Of a DNA stretch of 64,000 bases, positions 53,072 through 61,763 are shown piece after piece. Source of the stretch: Miltoncostaea sp963770865. GTDB taxonomy: Bacteria; Actinomycetota; Thermoleophilia; Miltoncostaeales; Miltoncostaeaceae. The stretch's first letter is position 1. Every line of letters begins with the position of its first letter. The stretch lies in assembly GCA_963770865.1 (NCBI GenBank), contig CAVYRD010000013.1, positions 62,001 through 126,000 on the forward strand. Reading direction: 5' to 3'. The notes under the pieces are model-generated. The model saw only the letters and a program-made list of their open reading frames with translations. It was not told where the DNA came from and searched no databases. Both the position numbers and the translations under genes were made by a program.

Positions 53072-54439
53072 ATGACCCGCGGGCCCGCTCCGCCGACGGG
53101 CCCGCGGGCACCGGGGGGATTCCACCTCCTGGCGAAGCCCACGGGCGCCCAGTGCAACCTGGACTGCGCCTACTGCTTCTTCCTCTCCAAGGAGATGCTG
53201 TACCCGGACAGCCGGTTCCGGATGAGCGAGGAGACGCTCGACTCCTACCTGCGCCAGCTGATCGAGTCGCACGCCGGCATGCCCGAGGTGACGATCGCCT
53301 GGCAGGGCGGCGAGCCGACCCTGATGGGCCTCGACTTCTTCCGGCGCTCGGTGGAGGTGGCGGAGCGGTACCTGGAGCCCGGTCAGACGGCCCTGCACAC
53401 GATGCAGACCAACGCGACGCTGATCGACGCGGAGTGGGCGGTCTTCCTCCGTGAGCACGAGTTCCTGGTCGGCGTCTCGATCGACGGGCCCGAGGACGTG
53501 CACGACGCCTACCGGGTGACCCGTGGCGGTCGGGGCAGCTTCCACCAGGTGATGGAGGGCCTCGGCCATCTCCGCGACGCCGGGGTGGAGTGGAACGCCC
53601 TGACCACGATCCACGCGGCGAACGCCGCCCGCGGGCGCGAGGTCTACCGCTTCCTGCGCGACGACTGCGGCGCGCGGTTCGTCCAGCTCATCCCGATCAT
53701 CGAGCGGGTGGCCGAGGGCGGCCCCGGCGGCGAGGTGCCGTGGTCGTCGTGGCGCGACCGGCCCCTGTACGTGCAGAGCGGCGAGTCGGTGACCGGCCGC
53801 TCGGTGACCGCGGAGGGCTACGGCCGCTTCCTCATCGACGTCTTCGAGGAGTGGGTCCGGCGCGACGTCGGCGAGGTGTACGTCCAGATGTTCGACGTTG
53901 CGCTCGCCAACTGGGTCGGCGAGCCGCCGGGGCTCTGCATCCACTCCGAGACCTGCGGCAAGGCGCTCGCCCTGGAGCACACGGGCGACCTCTACAGCTG
54001 CGACCACTTCGTCGAGCCCGGCCACCTGCTCGGCAACATCGCCGACCGGCACATGCTCGACCTGGTCGACTCCCCCGCGCAGGAGAAGTTCGGGCGCGAC
54101 AAGCGCGACACCCTGCCCGCGTTCTGCCGCGGATGCGAGGTGCGGTTCGCCTGCCACGGCGGGTGCCCGAAGGACCGCTTCATCCGCACCCCCGACGGCG
54201 AGGAAGGGCTCAACTACCTCTGCGCCGGCTACAAGGACTTCTTCCACCACGTCGATGCCCCGATGCGCGAGATGGCGGGCCTGCTCGCCGCCGGCCGGGC
54301 GCCCTCGGAGATCGTCGGCCTGACGCGCCGGCGCGACGCGGCGCGGGGCCGGAACGAGCCCTGCCCGTGCGGCGGTGGCCGCAAGTGGAAGCGCTGCCAC
54401 GGGGCCGATCCCACCCGGTCCGCCGCCCCCGGGACCTAG
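53072..54439 (+). CDS. Anaerobic-type sulfatase-maturating enzyme (radical SAM/SPASM) with SEC-C tail
   Basis: 455 residues from ATG 53072. The radical-SAM cluster is CNLDCAYCFFLSKEMLYPD (CxxxCxxC). EVTIAWQGGEPTLMGLDFF, HTMQTNATLID and FLVGVSIDGPEDVHDAYR follow, as in anSME enzymes. The SPASM clusters use cysteines in HSETCGKALALEHTGDLYSC, FCRGCEVRFACHGGCPKDRF and YLCAGYKDFF. The C-terminus adds RNEPCPCGGGRKWKRCHG, a SEC-C zinc motif unusual for this family. It converts the sulfatase Cys (CSPTR, CSPSR) to formylglycine and lies between the two sulfatase genes it should serve. Confidence 0.92.
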   Translation: MTRGPAPPTGPRAPGGFHLLAKPTGAQCNLDCAYCFFLSKEMLYPDSRFRMSEETLDSYLRQLIESHAGMPEVTIAWQGGEPTLMGLDFFRRSVEVAERYLEPGQTALHTMQTNATLIDAEWAVFLREHEFLVGVSIDGPEDVHDAYRVTRGGRGSFHQVMEGLGHLRDAGVEWNALTTIHAANAARGREVYRFLRDDCGARFVQLIPIIERVAEGGPGGEVPWSSWRDRPLYVQSGESVTGRSVTAEGYGRFLIDVFEEWVRRDVGEVYVQMFDVALANWVGEPPGLCIHSETCGKALALEHTGDLYSCDHFVEPGHLLGNIADRHMLDLVDSPAQEKFGRDKRDTLPAFCRGCEVRFACHGGCPKDRFIRTPDGEEGLNYLCAGYKDFFHHVDAPMREMAGLLAAGRAPSEIVGLTRRRDAARGRNEPCPCGGGRKWKRCHGADPTRSAAPGT

Positions 54440-54441
54440 CC

Positions 54442-55749
54442 GTGGGCGTGACCGAGGTCGCGATCGTCGCGGCGCTGATCGTCGCCTACGCGGCGGTCGC
54501 CCGGCGCCTCGACGCGTGGTCGGTCACGCCCGCGATCGCCTTCGTCGCGGCGGGCGCGGTGCTCGGCCCGACGGGCCTCGACGCGCTGCCGCTGTCGGTC
54601 AACGCCGAGAGCACGAAGACGCTCGCCGAGCTCGCCCTGGCGGTCCTGCTGTTCGGCGACGCGACGACGGTGGACCCGCGCGGGGCCGAGCACGACTCCG
54701 CGCTGACCGGGCGGCTGCTGCTCGTCGGCCTGCCACTGACGATGCTCATCGGCGCGGCGGTCGGCGGCCTGGTGCTCGGCGGGGTGAGCTGGGCCGAGGC
54801 CGCGCTGCTCGGGGCGATCCTCGCGCCCACCGACGCCGCGCTCGGCATGGCGGTGTTCACCAACCGGGCGGTGCCCGTCCGCGTGCGGCGGGTGCTCAAC
54901 GTCGAGAGCGGGCTGAACGACGGCATCGCGACTCCCGTGGTCACCTTCCTGATCGCCGCCGTGGTATCGGAGACCGCGGGCTCCGCGGGCGACGCGGTCT
55001 CGGAGGCCCTGCGGGCGATGGGGATCGGCGCCCTCGCCGGAGTGGCGGCCGGCGCGGTGGGCGCGGTCGTGCTGGTCGTCGCCTCGCGGAGGGGGTGGGC
55101 GTCCCCGGCCTCGCTCCAGATCGGCGTGCTCGGGGTCGCGCTCCTGGCGTACGCCGGCTCGGTCGCCGCCGACGGCAACGGCTTCGTCGCGGCGTTCCTC
55201 GCCGGGCTCGCCTTCCGCGCCGTGAGCCGCGGCGCGCTCGCCGACCGGGTCGAGTACACCGAGACCACCGGGCAGACGCTCACCATCCTCGTGTGGACGA
55301 TCTTCGGCGCGCTGTTCGCGGCCCCCGTGCTCACCGACGGGGTCAACCCGCGCCCCATCGCCTATGCGGTCCTCAGCCTCACCGCCGTCCGCGGCGTCGC
55401 AGTGGCCATCGCCCTCGCCGGTGCTCGCCTCCAGCCGGCGACCGTGGCGTTCATGGGGTGGTTCGGGCCCCGCGGGCTGGCGAGCGTCGTCTTCACCCTG
55501 CTGCTCCTGATCGAAGTCGAGGCGGCCGGCGGGGACGTGCCGACCGACCTGGTCCACGCCGCGACCTGGACGATCCTCCTCAGCGTCGTCGCCCACGGCC
55601 TCACCGCCGGGGCGCTCGGCAGGCGCTACGGGGCGTCGATCGCCCGTCTCGGGCCGGGCCTGCCCGAGACGGAGGGGCCCGAGCCGCCCGGCCGCCGGCG
55701 CGTGCCCGGTCAGGATCTCGCCGACCTCCCCACCCCGGCCGCCTCGTGA
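54442..55749 (+). CDS. Cation/proton antiporter (CPA1/NhaP-like)
   Basis: 435 residues from GTG 54442, 2 nt after the maturase stop. About 12 transmembrane helices are visible. LGAILAPTDAALGMAVFTNR has the TD and VRRVLNVESGLNDGIATPVV the NVESGLNDG motif of CPA1 exchangers with the ion-binding Asp. Next are GFVAAFLAGLAFRAVSRGAL and AFMGWFGPRGLASVVFTLLL. The Pro-rich C-terminal tail lacks a nucleotide-binding domain. It exchanges Na+ or K+ for H+ across the membrane. Confidence 0.88.
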   Translation: MGVTEVAIVAALIVAYAAVARRLDAWSVTPAIAFVAAGAVLGPTGLDALPLSVNAESTKTLAELALAVLLFGDATTVDPRGAEHDSALTGRLLLVGLPLTMLIGAAVGGLVLGGVSWAEAALLGAILAPTDAALGMAVFTNRAVPVRVRRVLNVESGLNDGIATPVVTFLIAAVVSETAGSAGDAVSEALRAMGIGALAGVAAGAVGAVVLVVASRRGWASPASLQIGVLGVALLAYAGSVAADGNGFVAAFLAGLAFRAVSRGALADRVEYTETTGQTLTILVWTIFGALFAAPVLTDGVNPRPIAYAVLSLTAVRGVAVAIALAGARLQPATVAFMGWFGPRGLASVVFTLLLLIEVEAAGGDVPTDLVHAATWTILLSVVAHGLTAGALGRRYGASIARLGPGLPETEGPEPPGRRRVPGQDLADLPTPAAS

Positions 55750-55771
55750 GCGACGGCCCGGGATGGGCTCG

Positions 55772-58123
55772 TCACTGCCGCGCCATGTGGAGGCGCAGCT
55801 CCGCCTCGTCGTCCGCGATCAGCTCGCCGCTCACGTCCACCGTGACGCTGTGCAGCGTGCCCGTGAAGGCGAACGGGCCCACGTAGTCGGGCGTCACCGG
55901 GGAGCCGGGATTGGCGCCGCACGTGAGGGCGCCCGGGTTGAAGGCGAACGGCGTGGTGACGGGCACCTCGGCGTTGCCGACCAGCGCGCCGTCCACGTAG
56001 AGCTGGCACCGCCCGGGCGCGCCCTTGCCCTGGGCCATGTCGGGCGGCCCGGTGGGCTCGAACTCGAACCGCAGCTCGTGCCGACCGGCCGGCACCGGCA
56101 CGTCGGAGGTCACCCCGTGGAGGCCCCTGCCGACGTAGTTGTGGACGTACCGCAGCACGCCGTCCTTGACGAAGAACGAGAAGCCGCCGGCGGCCGTGCC
56201 CTGGCAGAGCAGGACGCCCTCGGCGCCGGCCTCGGGGATCTCCACGTCCGCGGTGATGCTGTGCGGGCGGTTGAGCACCCGCGGCCCCGCGAAGAACGGG
56301 ATCGACTGGGTGTTCGGGAAGTACCGGTAGTGGTCCCGGGCCGGCGCGACGAGGGGCTTCTCGGACACCATCCGCGCGAGGCCGCTGCCGTCGATCGGCA
56401 GCACGCCGTACGTGCCGGCCTCGACGTACCAGGTGCCGATCATCTCGATCAGCTTGTCCCGGTTCTCGGCGGCCACGTCGTGGTTCTCCGCGAAGTCCTC
56501 GGCGACGTGGTAGAGCTCCCACCGGCCGCCGTCGAGTTCCGCCAGGGCGTCGGGGGAGATCGGCTGGCCGAATCCGACGCCCGCCTCCGCGAACGAGGGG
56601 CCCGGCCACGGGCAGACCGCCCGCCAGCCGTCGTGGTAGAGGGCGCGGTGGCCGAGCATCTCGAAGTACTGGGTGCGCCGGCGGCTCTCGGCGGCGGGGT
56701 CGTCGAGCAGGTGGGCGAAGCTCACGCCGTGCAGCGGCGCCTGGGTCACCCCGCGGATCGTCGCGGGCGGCTCGACGCCGAGCAGGTCGAGCACGGTCGG
56801 CACCATGTCGATGATGTGCGCGTACTGCGTCCGCACCTCGCCCTTCGTGGCGATGCCCGCCGGCCAATGGACGATGAACGGGTCGCTCGTGCCGCCCCGG
56901 TAGGTCTCGCGCTTCCAGCGCCGGAACGGCGTGTTGCCGGCCCACGTCCAGCCCCACGGGTAGTGGTTGAAGTGCTTGGGGCCGCCGATCTCGTCGATGT
57001 TGGCGAGGCTCTCGGACAGGGGCTCCTGCGCGTTGTTGAAGAACTGGGCCTCGTTGGTGGTCCCCCCCGGCCCGCCCTCGGCGCTCGCGCCGTTGTCGGA
57101 GATGACCATGATGATCGTGTTGTCGAGCTGGTCGATGCCTCTTAGGAAGTCGAGCAGGCGCCCGAGGTGATGGTCGGTGTGGCTGAGGAAGCCCGCGAAC
57201 ACCTCCATCATCCGGCTGGCCAGGCGCCGGGCGTCGGGAGAGAGCGAGCCCCAGTCGGGCACGTCGGGGTCGTGGCGCGAGAGCTCCGCGTCGGCCGGCA
57301 CGATGCCGAGCTCCTTCTGGCGGGCGAAGACGAGCTCGCGGTAGGCGTCCCAGCCGTCGTCGAACGCGCCCGCGTACTTGTCCGCCCACTCCTTGGGCAC
57401 ATGGTGAGGCGCGTGGGTCGCGCCGAAGCACAGGTGCATGTAGAAGGGCTTGTCCGGGTCGACCTGGTTGGCGTCCGCGATGAACTCCATCGCCTTGTCG
57501 ACGAGGTCCTCGGTGAGGTGGTAGCCCTCCTCGGCGGTGCGCGGCGGCTCGACCTGGTGGTTGTCGTAGACCAGGTCGGGGTTCCACTGGCTCGTGTCGC
57601 CGCCGAGGAAGCCGTAGAACCGCTGGAAGCCGCGCCCGAGCGGCCAGCGGTCGTAGGGCCCGACGGCCGTCTCCTGGTTGCTCGGCGTGAGGTGCCACTT
57701 GCCGACCATGTAGGTGCTGTAGCCGCGCTCGACGAGCATCTCCGACAGCAGGCCGTTCTCGAACGGCATGACCCCGTTGTAGCCGGGGTAGCCGGTCGCC
57801 AGCTCGGTGATCGCCGCCATGCCGTTGGCGTGGTGGTTGCGCCCCGTGACGATGCACGAGCGGCTGGGCGAGCAGAGCGCGGTCGTGTGCATGTTGCTGA
57901 AGCGCAGCCCCCCGGCGGCCAGCGCGTCGAAGGTCGGGGTCTCGATCGGGCTGCCGTAGCAGCCGAGCTGCCCGAACCCGGTGTCGTCGAGGACGACGAA
58001 GAGCACGTTCGGAGAGCCCTTGGCGGGCCGCGGCGCGGCCGGCCACGCGGGACTCGACTCCTCGGCGGTGCGTCCGATGACGCCCGGGAAGCCCGCTCCC
58101 TGCGGATACTCGACGATCGGCAC
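55772..58123 (-). CDS. Arylsulfatase (type I, Cys-type) 2
   Basis: 783 residues from ATG 58123. NVLFVVLDDTGFGQLGCYGS provides the metal DD. TALCSPSRSCIVTGRNHHAN holds C-S-P-S-R, the formylglycine site. MVGKWHLTPSN, ISDNGASAEGGPGG and GGTSDPFIVHWPAGIATKGE follow. The C-terminal beta domain ends VTVDVSGELIADDEAELRLH. It is a diverged paralogue of the sulfatase at 45359, with the same architecture and no signal peptide. The pocket near the active site differs (NHHANGM against NHTRNSM), so substrates may differ. Confidence 0.92.
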   Translation of the reverse strand: MPIVEYPQGAGFPGVIGRTAEESSPAWPAAPRPAKGSPNVLFVVLDDTGFGQLGCYGSPIETPTFDALAAGGLRFSNMHTTALCSPSRSCIVTGRNHHANGMAAITELATGYPGYNGVMPFENGLLSEMLVERGYSTYMVGKWHLTPSNQETAVGPYDRWPLGRGFQRFYGFLGGDTSQWNPDLVYDNHQVEPPRTAEEGYHLTEDLVDKAMEFIADANQVDPDKPFYMHLCFGATHAPHHVPKEWADKYAGAFDDGWDAYRELVFARQKELGIVPADAELSRHDPDVPDWGSLSPDARRLASRMMEVFAGFLSHTDHHLGRLLDFLRGIDQLDNTIIMVISDNGASAEGGPGGTTNEAQFFNNAQEPLSESLANIDEIGGPKHFNHYPWGWTWAGNTPFRRWKRETYRGGTSDPFIVHWPAGIATKGEVRTQYAHIIDMVPTVLDLLGVEPPATIRGVTQAPLHGVSFAHLLDDPAAESRRRTQYFEMLGHRALYHDGWRAVCPWPGPSFAEAGVGFGQPISPDALAELDGGRWELYHVAEDFAENHDVAAENRDKLIEMIGTWYVEAGTYGVLPIDGSGLARMVSEKPLVAPARDHYRYFPNTQSIPFFAGPRVLNRPHSITADVEIPEAGAEGVLLCQGTAAGGFSFFVKDGVLRYVHNYVGRGLHGVTSDVPVPAGRHELRFEFEPTGPPDMAQGKGAPGRCQLYVDGALVGNAEVPVTTPFAFNPGALTCGANPGSPVTPDYVGPFAFTGTLHSVTVDVSGELIADDEAELRLHMARQ

Positions 58124-58169
58124 GACAGGCCTCCGTGGTGTGGTGATCGGGTCGGGGGGTCGGGCCCCC

Positions 58170-58583
58170 TCAGCCCCTCAGCTCGGTCTTCACGCCCTTC
58201 CATCCGGCGGTGAGCGCGTAGAGGACGGCGATCTCGAGGCCGATGGCCAGCAGGCTCCAGAGCGGGAAGGCGGGGAACCAGGCGATCTGGACGATGCCGT
58301 TGACCACGATCGCCACGATGGCGAACCAGCGGCCCCACTCGCTGCCCGACAGCAGCGCGCCGCCGGCGAGGATCAGCACGACGCCCCAGACGATGAGGCT
58401 CCAGCCCCAGGCGGTGAAGTCGGTCGTGACGAGAAGACCGGAGCTGCCGGTGACGTATACCTCGTCCTTCAGGAGCGCGGCGAGGCCCTGGATGATGTCG
58501 ATGGCGCCGATCGTGATGATGACGAAGGCCGCGAAGAGCACCCACCCCGTCCAGGGTGAGCCTCGGTGGTCGTCGGTGGACAT
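58170..58583 (-). CDS. Four-helix membrane protein (DUF7144/HdeD-like)
   Basis: 137 residues from ATG 58583. Hydrophobic segments are WTGWVLFAAFVIITIGAIDI, WSLIVWGVVLILAGGALLSG, FAIVAIVVNGIVQIAWFPAF and LLAIGLEIAVLYALTAGW. The FAAFVIITIGAIDIIQGLAA pattern is typical of this actinobacterial family, distantly similar to the acid-resistance protein HdeD. A full copy of the dyad lies 81 nt before the start. The function is unknown. Confidence 0.8.
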   Translation of the reverse strand: MSTDDHRGSPWTGWVLFAAFVIITIGAIDIIQGLAALLKDEVYVTGSSGLLVTTDFTAWGWSLIVWGVVLILAGGALLSGSEWGRWFAIVAIVVNGIVQIAWFPAFPLWSLLAIGLEIAVLYALTAGWKGVKTELRG

Positions 58584-58664
58584 GGCGTGCGGCCTCCCGC
58601 GTCGAGTGCGGCAGGCCGGTCGCCGGCCGCGCGATCCGATTCGATCAGCGCCGCGGCGTGACGC

Positions 58665-58684
58665 CATCGCCCCGAAGGGACGAA
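58665..58684 (-). promoter_or_regulatory. Dyad motif copy 6 (TTCGTCCCTTCGGGGCGATG)
   Basis: Same 20 bases as copy 5, read on the minus strand, 81 nt before the HdeD-like gene and between it and the next upstream gene. Confidence 0.6.
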
Positions 58685-58706
58685 CGGGCGTCACGCCTCC
58701 CGCGTC

Positions 58707-59843
58707 TCAGGCCGTCCGGGGGGGTGACTCGCGGAGGATCTGGCGCCGCAGGACCTCCGCGCCCGCCATCGCGAGAGCGGCCAGGATCAGCACCGCGAGG
58801 AGGCGGCGCCCGCCGCTGTTGGGCCCCCACAGCAGGATCAGCAGGAAGACGACACCCACCGCGATGTGGATGACGGGCGGGTGCGCCCGCACGAACGGCG
58901 CGACCTTGCGTCGCGCCGCGGTGGCCCAGCCGGTGGGGCCGGCCAGGAGGACGCCGACGAGCAGCACCACCCCGTAGAGGATGAGGCCCAGCGCGAGGTC
59001 GCGCAGGAGGTCGGTCCCGATCAGCCAGACCGCCGAGCCCGCGCTGCGCGTCGCAGGCGTGGTCAGGGCGTCGACGATCGCGTTGCCCACGACCCGCCGC
59101 ACGATGAGCAGGATGAGCCCCACGCCGATCACGCCGAGCGCCGTCGCGCGGAGCACCTCGCGGCGGAAGCCCTCGCCCAGGTAGACCGCCAGCACCAACA
59201 GGACGAGCACGGCGATCACCGCGAAGACCGACAGGACCTTGATCGTCTTGACCGCGTCCTGGGCCGCCTTCAGCTGGTCGGAGTGCATGATCGTGATGCG
59301 CCCGGCCTCGGGGTTCTTCAGGTTCACCTGGAATCCGAGGCGATCGCCCAGGCGCTGGACGAGCGGTTGGAGGTCGAGCACGACATCGCCGTTGGCCGTC
59401 TGCACGAGGCGGCCTTGGTTGCCCTCGAGGACGGACACAAGGCGCTCGTGGGCACGGCGGTTGGCCTCCTCCCACAGCGTCTGGACCGCCGGGCGCTGAA
59501 GGAGCTCGTTCGCCGCTCTAACCGCCGACTCGCGCAGCAGGCCCGTCGCGGGAGCGGCAAGCGGATCGAGGCGGGGAGGCAGCGCCTGCTGCAGGCGCGC
59601 CTCGACGTCGCTCGAGGAGAACAGGGCGTCGACCATGTCCGCCGCCACCACCTGGCGCACCTGGGGGTCCTGTAGCAGCTGCGAGGAGGTGTCGACCCAG
59701 TTGTTCGTGTCGAGCGCCTGGCGCTTCACCCAGATGGTGAGCGACGAGGCCAGGAGGACCACCAGGGCCAGGCCCAGGCAGGTCCAGACCACCCATCGGC
59801 GGCCCATCACGTGCCCCATGAAGCCGGTTCTCGCTGCGGTCAT
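58707..59843 (-). CDS. Large hypothetical membrane protein
   Basis: 378 residues from ATG 59843, with GGGAG upstream. A first transmembrane helix (WVVWTCLGLALVVLLASSLT) is followed by a soluble region: TNNWVDTSSQLLQDPQVRQV, ANELLQRPAVQTLWEEANRR, then ANGDVVLDLQPLVQRLGDRL. Four more helices and a basic tail complete it. The NWVDTSxxLLxDPxVR region is known in a family of actinobacterial membrane proteins without assigned function. A dyad copy precedes it by 64 nt. Confidence 0.7.
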   Translation of the reverse strand: MTAARTGFMGHVMGRRWVVWTCLGLALVVLLASSLTIWVKRQALDTNNWVDTSSQLLQDPQVRQVVAADMVDALFSSSDVEARLQQALPPRLDPLAAPATGLLRESAVRAANELLQRPAVQTLWEEANRRAHERLVSVLEGNQGRLVQTANGDVVLDLQPLVQRLGDRLGFQVNLKNPEAGRITIMHSDQLKAAQDAVKTIKVLSVFAVIAVLVLLVLAVYLGEGFRREVLRATALGVIGVGLILLIVRRVVGNAIVDALTTPATRSAGSAVWLIGTDLLRDLALGLILYGVVLLVGVLLAGPTGWATAARRKVAPFVRAHPPVIHIAVGVVFLLILLWGPNSGGRRLLAVLILAALAMAGAEVLRRQILRESPPRTA

Positions 59844-59907
59844 GACGGATGCTCCCTCGAGGTGACGCACGCCCGAGCCGCACGCAATCAGGTCGAGCGT
59901 TCGAGGC

Positions 59908-59927
59908 CATCACCCCGAAGGGACGAA
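59908..59927 (-). promoter_or_regulatory. Dyad motif copy 7
   Basis: On the minus strand TTCGTCCCTTCGGGGTGATG, 64 nt before the membrane protein gene start at 59843. Confidence 0.6.
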
Positions 59928-60278
59928 ACGACCGCCGCAGCGGTGATCGGCCGCGAGCGCGCCCGAGGGCGTCCCAGAGTCCCCCGAGGTCGTCGGCCTG
60001 CACCTCCATGCGCGAGCTCGTCGATGACGATGTCCCGAACGGAGTCGACCTCGGGCGAGCGCGGCCGTCCCGGCACGAGGCGTTCGTGACGGAGGCGTGA
60101 TGAAGCCGTCAGCCGCCACCACGTGCGACAGGCCCGGGACGGGTGCGCCGACCCGGCCGGCGTGAGATGATCGGCCCCCGGATCGAGGGATGGTGGGTCG
60201 TGGTGACGCGGGTCGAGGTCGAGGACGGCCGGCCGCCGCAGGGCGTGGCGGCGGATCGCGGCAGGCGGTAGGGGGCCG

Positions 60279-60674
60279 GTGCACACCCTCACCCCTTCCC
60301 CCGTGCCCGCCGGCGGCGCCGGCCACCTCGCGATCGGCGTCGAGAAGCTCACGACCCTGACCCTGGTCCGGCTGCACGGGCCGCTCGACATCTACACCGT
60401 TCCGGAGTTCCGCGAGCGAGTCGACGACGGGGTGGGGCCCTGGACTCCCGTCGTGGTCGACCTCACCGGGGTCACGATCCTCGACTCGTCCGGCCTGGGC
60501 GCCCTCGTCCACATGCGCAACCGCGCCGAGCGGGCCCCGTCGCTGCGGTTCGGCCTCGTCTGCCCTCGCCGGCGGATGCGCCGCATCTTCGAGATCACCG
60601 GGCTGCGCCCGGAGTTCGTCATCGAGCGCGACCTGGCCGGCGTCCTGCGCGCCTGGAGGGCCGGCGGGGAGTGA
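60279..60674 (+). CDS. STAS-domain anti-sigma-factor antagonist
   Basis: 131 residues from GTG 60279. LTLVRLHGPLDIYTVPEFRE and VVVDLTGVTILDSSGLGALV are the STAS core; the Ser in DSSGLG is the phosphorylation site used by SpoIIAA/RsbV-type proteins. GLRPEFVIERDLAGVLRA closes the fold. No anti-sigma kinase gene is adjacent, so its partner is elsewhere. It points to partner-switching control of a stress sigma factor in this organism. Confidence 0.88.
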   Translation: MHTLTPSPVPAGGAGHLAIGVEKLTTLTLVRLHGPLDIYTVPEFRERVDDGVGPWTPVVVDLTGVTILDSSGLGALVHMRNRAERAPSLRFGLVCPRRRMRRIFEITGLRPEFVIERDLAGVLRAWRAGGE

Positions 60675-60701
60675 CCGCGGGGGGCCGCCCGGGCGGGCCC
60701 G

Positions 60702-61358
60702 CTAACCGGAGGGCGGCGCGAGCCCCTCCGCCCCGATGCGGCATCCGGCGGTGGCGGGCGGCCGGATCTCGAACGCGGTGAGGCGGCCGGCCGGGTCCAT
60801 CTCGACCAGGCCCCGGCTGATGCCGCGGTGCAGCACGCACACCAGGCGCCCGTCCTCGCCCTCCACCACGTCGCGGAAGGGGCAGTGGCCGAGCACGACC
60901 TCGAGGCCCCCCGCGCGCGAGGACGCCGCCGGCGTGGTCTCGCGCGGCGAGAAGCCCAGCGCCGTGAGCAGCCCCATCAGGGCCGCGCGCCCGCCGGGGA
61001 CGGCGGCGAGCGCGGGCGCCTGGCGGCGGCCGAAGTCCTCCACCGCGGCCTCGTCGGGCCCGAGCTCGGCGACCAGGTCGAGCAGCATGCGCGTCAGCCG
61101 CCGCGTCGCCGCCGCCTCCCGGCGCTCGTCCGCCGCGCGGTAGCGCACGGCCGGACGGCCGCGGCGCCCCGACAGCTCGCGCTCGGCCCCGACCGAGCCC
61201 TCGCGCACCAGCGCGCGCAGCTGCTTGCGGATGGCGTTGGCGTGCAGGCCGACGGCCCCGGCGATCTCCGCGGCCGTCATCCCCCGTGGCGATCCGGCGA
61301 GCAGGTCAACGATCGCGCGCCGGGTGGGGGGCGCGTCGTCGGGGGTACGTCCGGTCAT
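60702..61358 (-). CDS. Winged-helix regulator with C-terminal cysteines (SufR-like)
   Basis: 218 residues from ATG 61358. The HTH is MTAAEIAGAVGLHANAIRKQ then LRALVREGSVGAERELSGRR. The C-terminal half has a Cys pattern, EVVLGHCPFRDVV, RLVCVLHRGISRG and PATAGCRIGAEG, resembling the cluster-binding region of SufR/MarR-DeoR-like Fe-S sensors. It is divergent from a ferredoxin gene with a direct repeat between them. I infer iron-sulfur or redox control of the ferredoxin operon. Confidence 0.75.
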   Translation of the reverse strand: MTGRTPDDAPPTRRAIVDLLAGSPRGMTAAEIAGAVGLHANAIRKQLRALVREGSVGAERELSGRRGRPAVRYRAADERREAAATRRLTRMLLDLVAELGPDEAAVEDFGRRQAPALAAVPGGRAALMGLLTALGFSPRETTPAASSRAGGLEVVLGHCPFRDVVEGEDGRLVCVLHRGISRGLVEMDPAGRLTAFEIRPPATAGCRIGAEGLAPPSG

Positions 61359-61415
61359 GTGTCCCTGCTCCTCCGCCGGCCTCGACGCCGGTGTCCTCGG
61401 ACTGCTTTTATCACA

Positions 61416-61433
61416 CCTAAATGGACCCTAAAT
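61416..61433. promoter_or_regulatory. Candidate operator (CCTAAAT direct repeat)
   Basis: CCTAAAT at 61416-61422 recurs at 61427-61433, one DNA turn (11 nt) apart, in an AT-rich patch between the regulator and ferredoxin genes. CTTTTATCAC lies just upstream. Confidence 0.55.
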
Positions 61434-61445
61434 CATGGGAGCGCG

Positions 61446-61763
61446 ATGGCCTTCGTGATCACCGAACCGTGCGTCGGGACCCTCGACACGTCGTGCGCCG
61501 AGGTCTGCCCGGTGGACTGCATCCACCCCGGCCCGTCCGAGGACGGGTTCGACCGGACCACCATCCTCTACGTCGACCCGGTCGAGTGCATCGATTGCGG
61601 GGCCTGCACCGAGGCCTGCCCGGTCAACGCGCCGATGCTCGAGGCCGACGTCCCGGACCGCTGGGCCGTCTACACCGACATCAACCGGGCCTTCTACGAG
61701 CGCGGCCTCGACGCGGCCGAGGCGATGCTGCACGCGCACCTGGCCGCCGCGCGGGGCGCGTGA
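61446..61763 (+). CDS. Ferredoxin (7Fe-8S type)
   Basis: 105 residues from ATG 61446. It begins MAFVITEPCVGTLDTSCAEV. Cysteines in PCVGTLDTSCAEVCPVDC and VECIDCGACTEACPV match actinobacterial 7Fe ferredoxins, in which the first site holds a 3Fe-4S and the second a 4Fe-4S cluster. It is a small soluble electron carrier. Its stop shares one base with the cupin gene start, so they are co-transcribed, probably under the divergent cysteine-containing regulator. Confidence 0.92.
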   Translation: MAFVITEPCVGTLDTSCAEVCPVDCIHPGPSEDGFDRTTILYVDPVECIDCGACTEACPVNAPMLEADVPDRWAVYTDINRAFYERGLDAAEAMLHAHLAAARGA

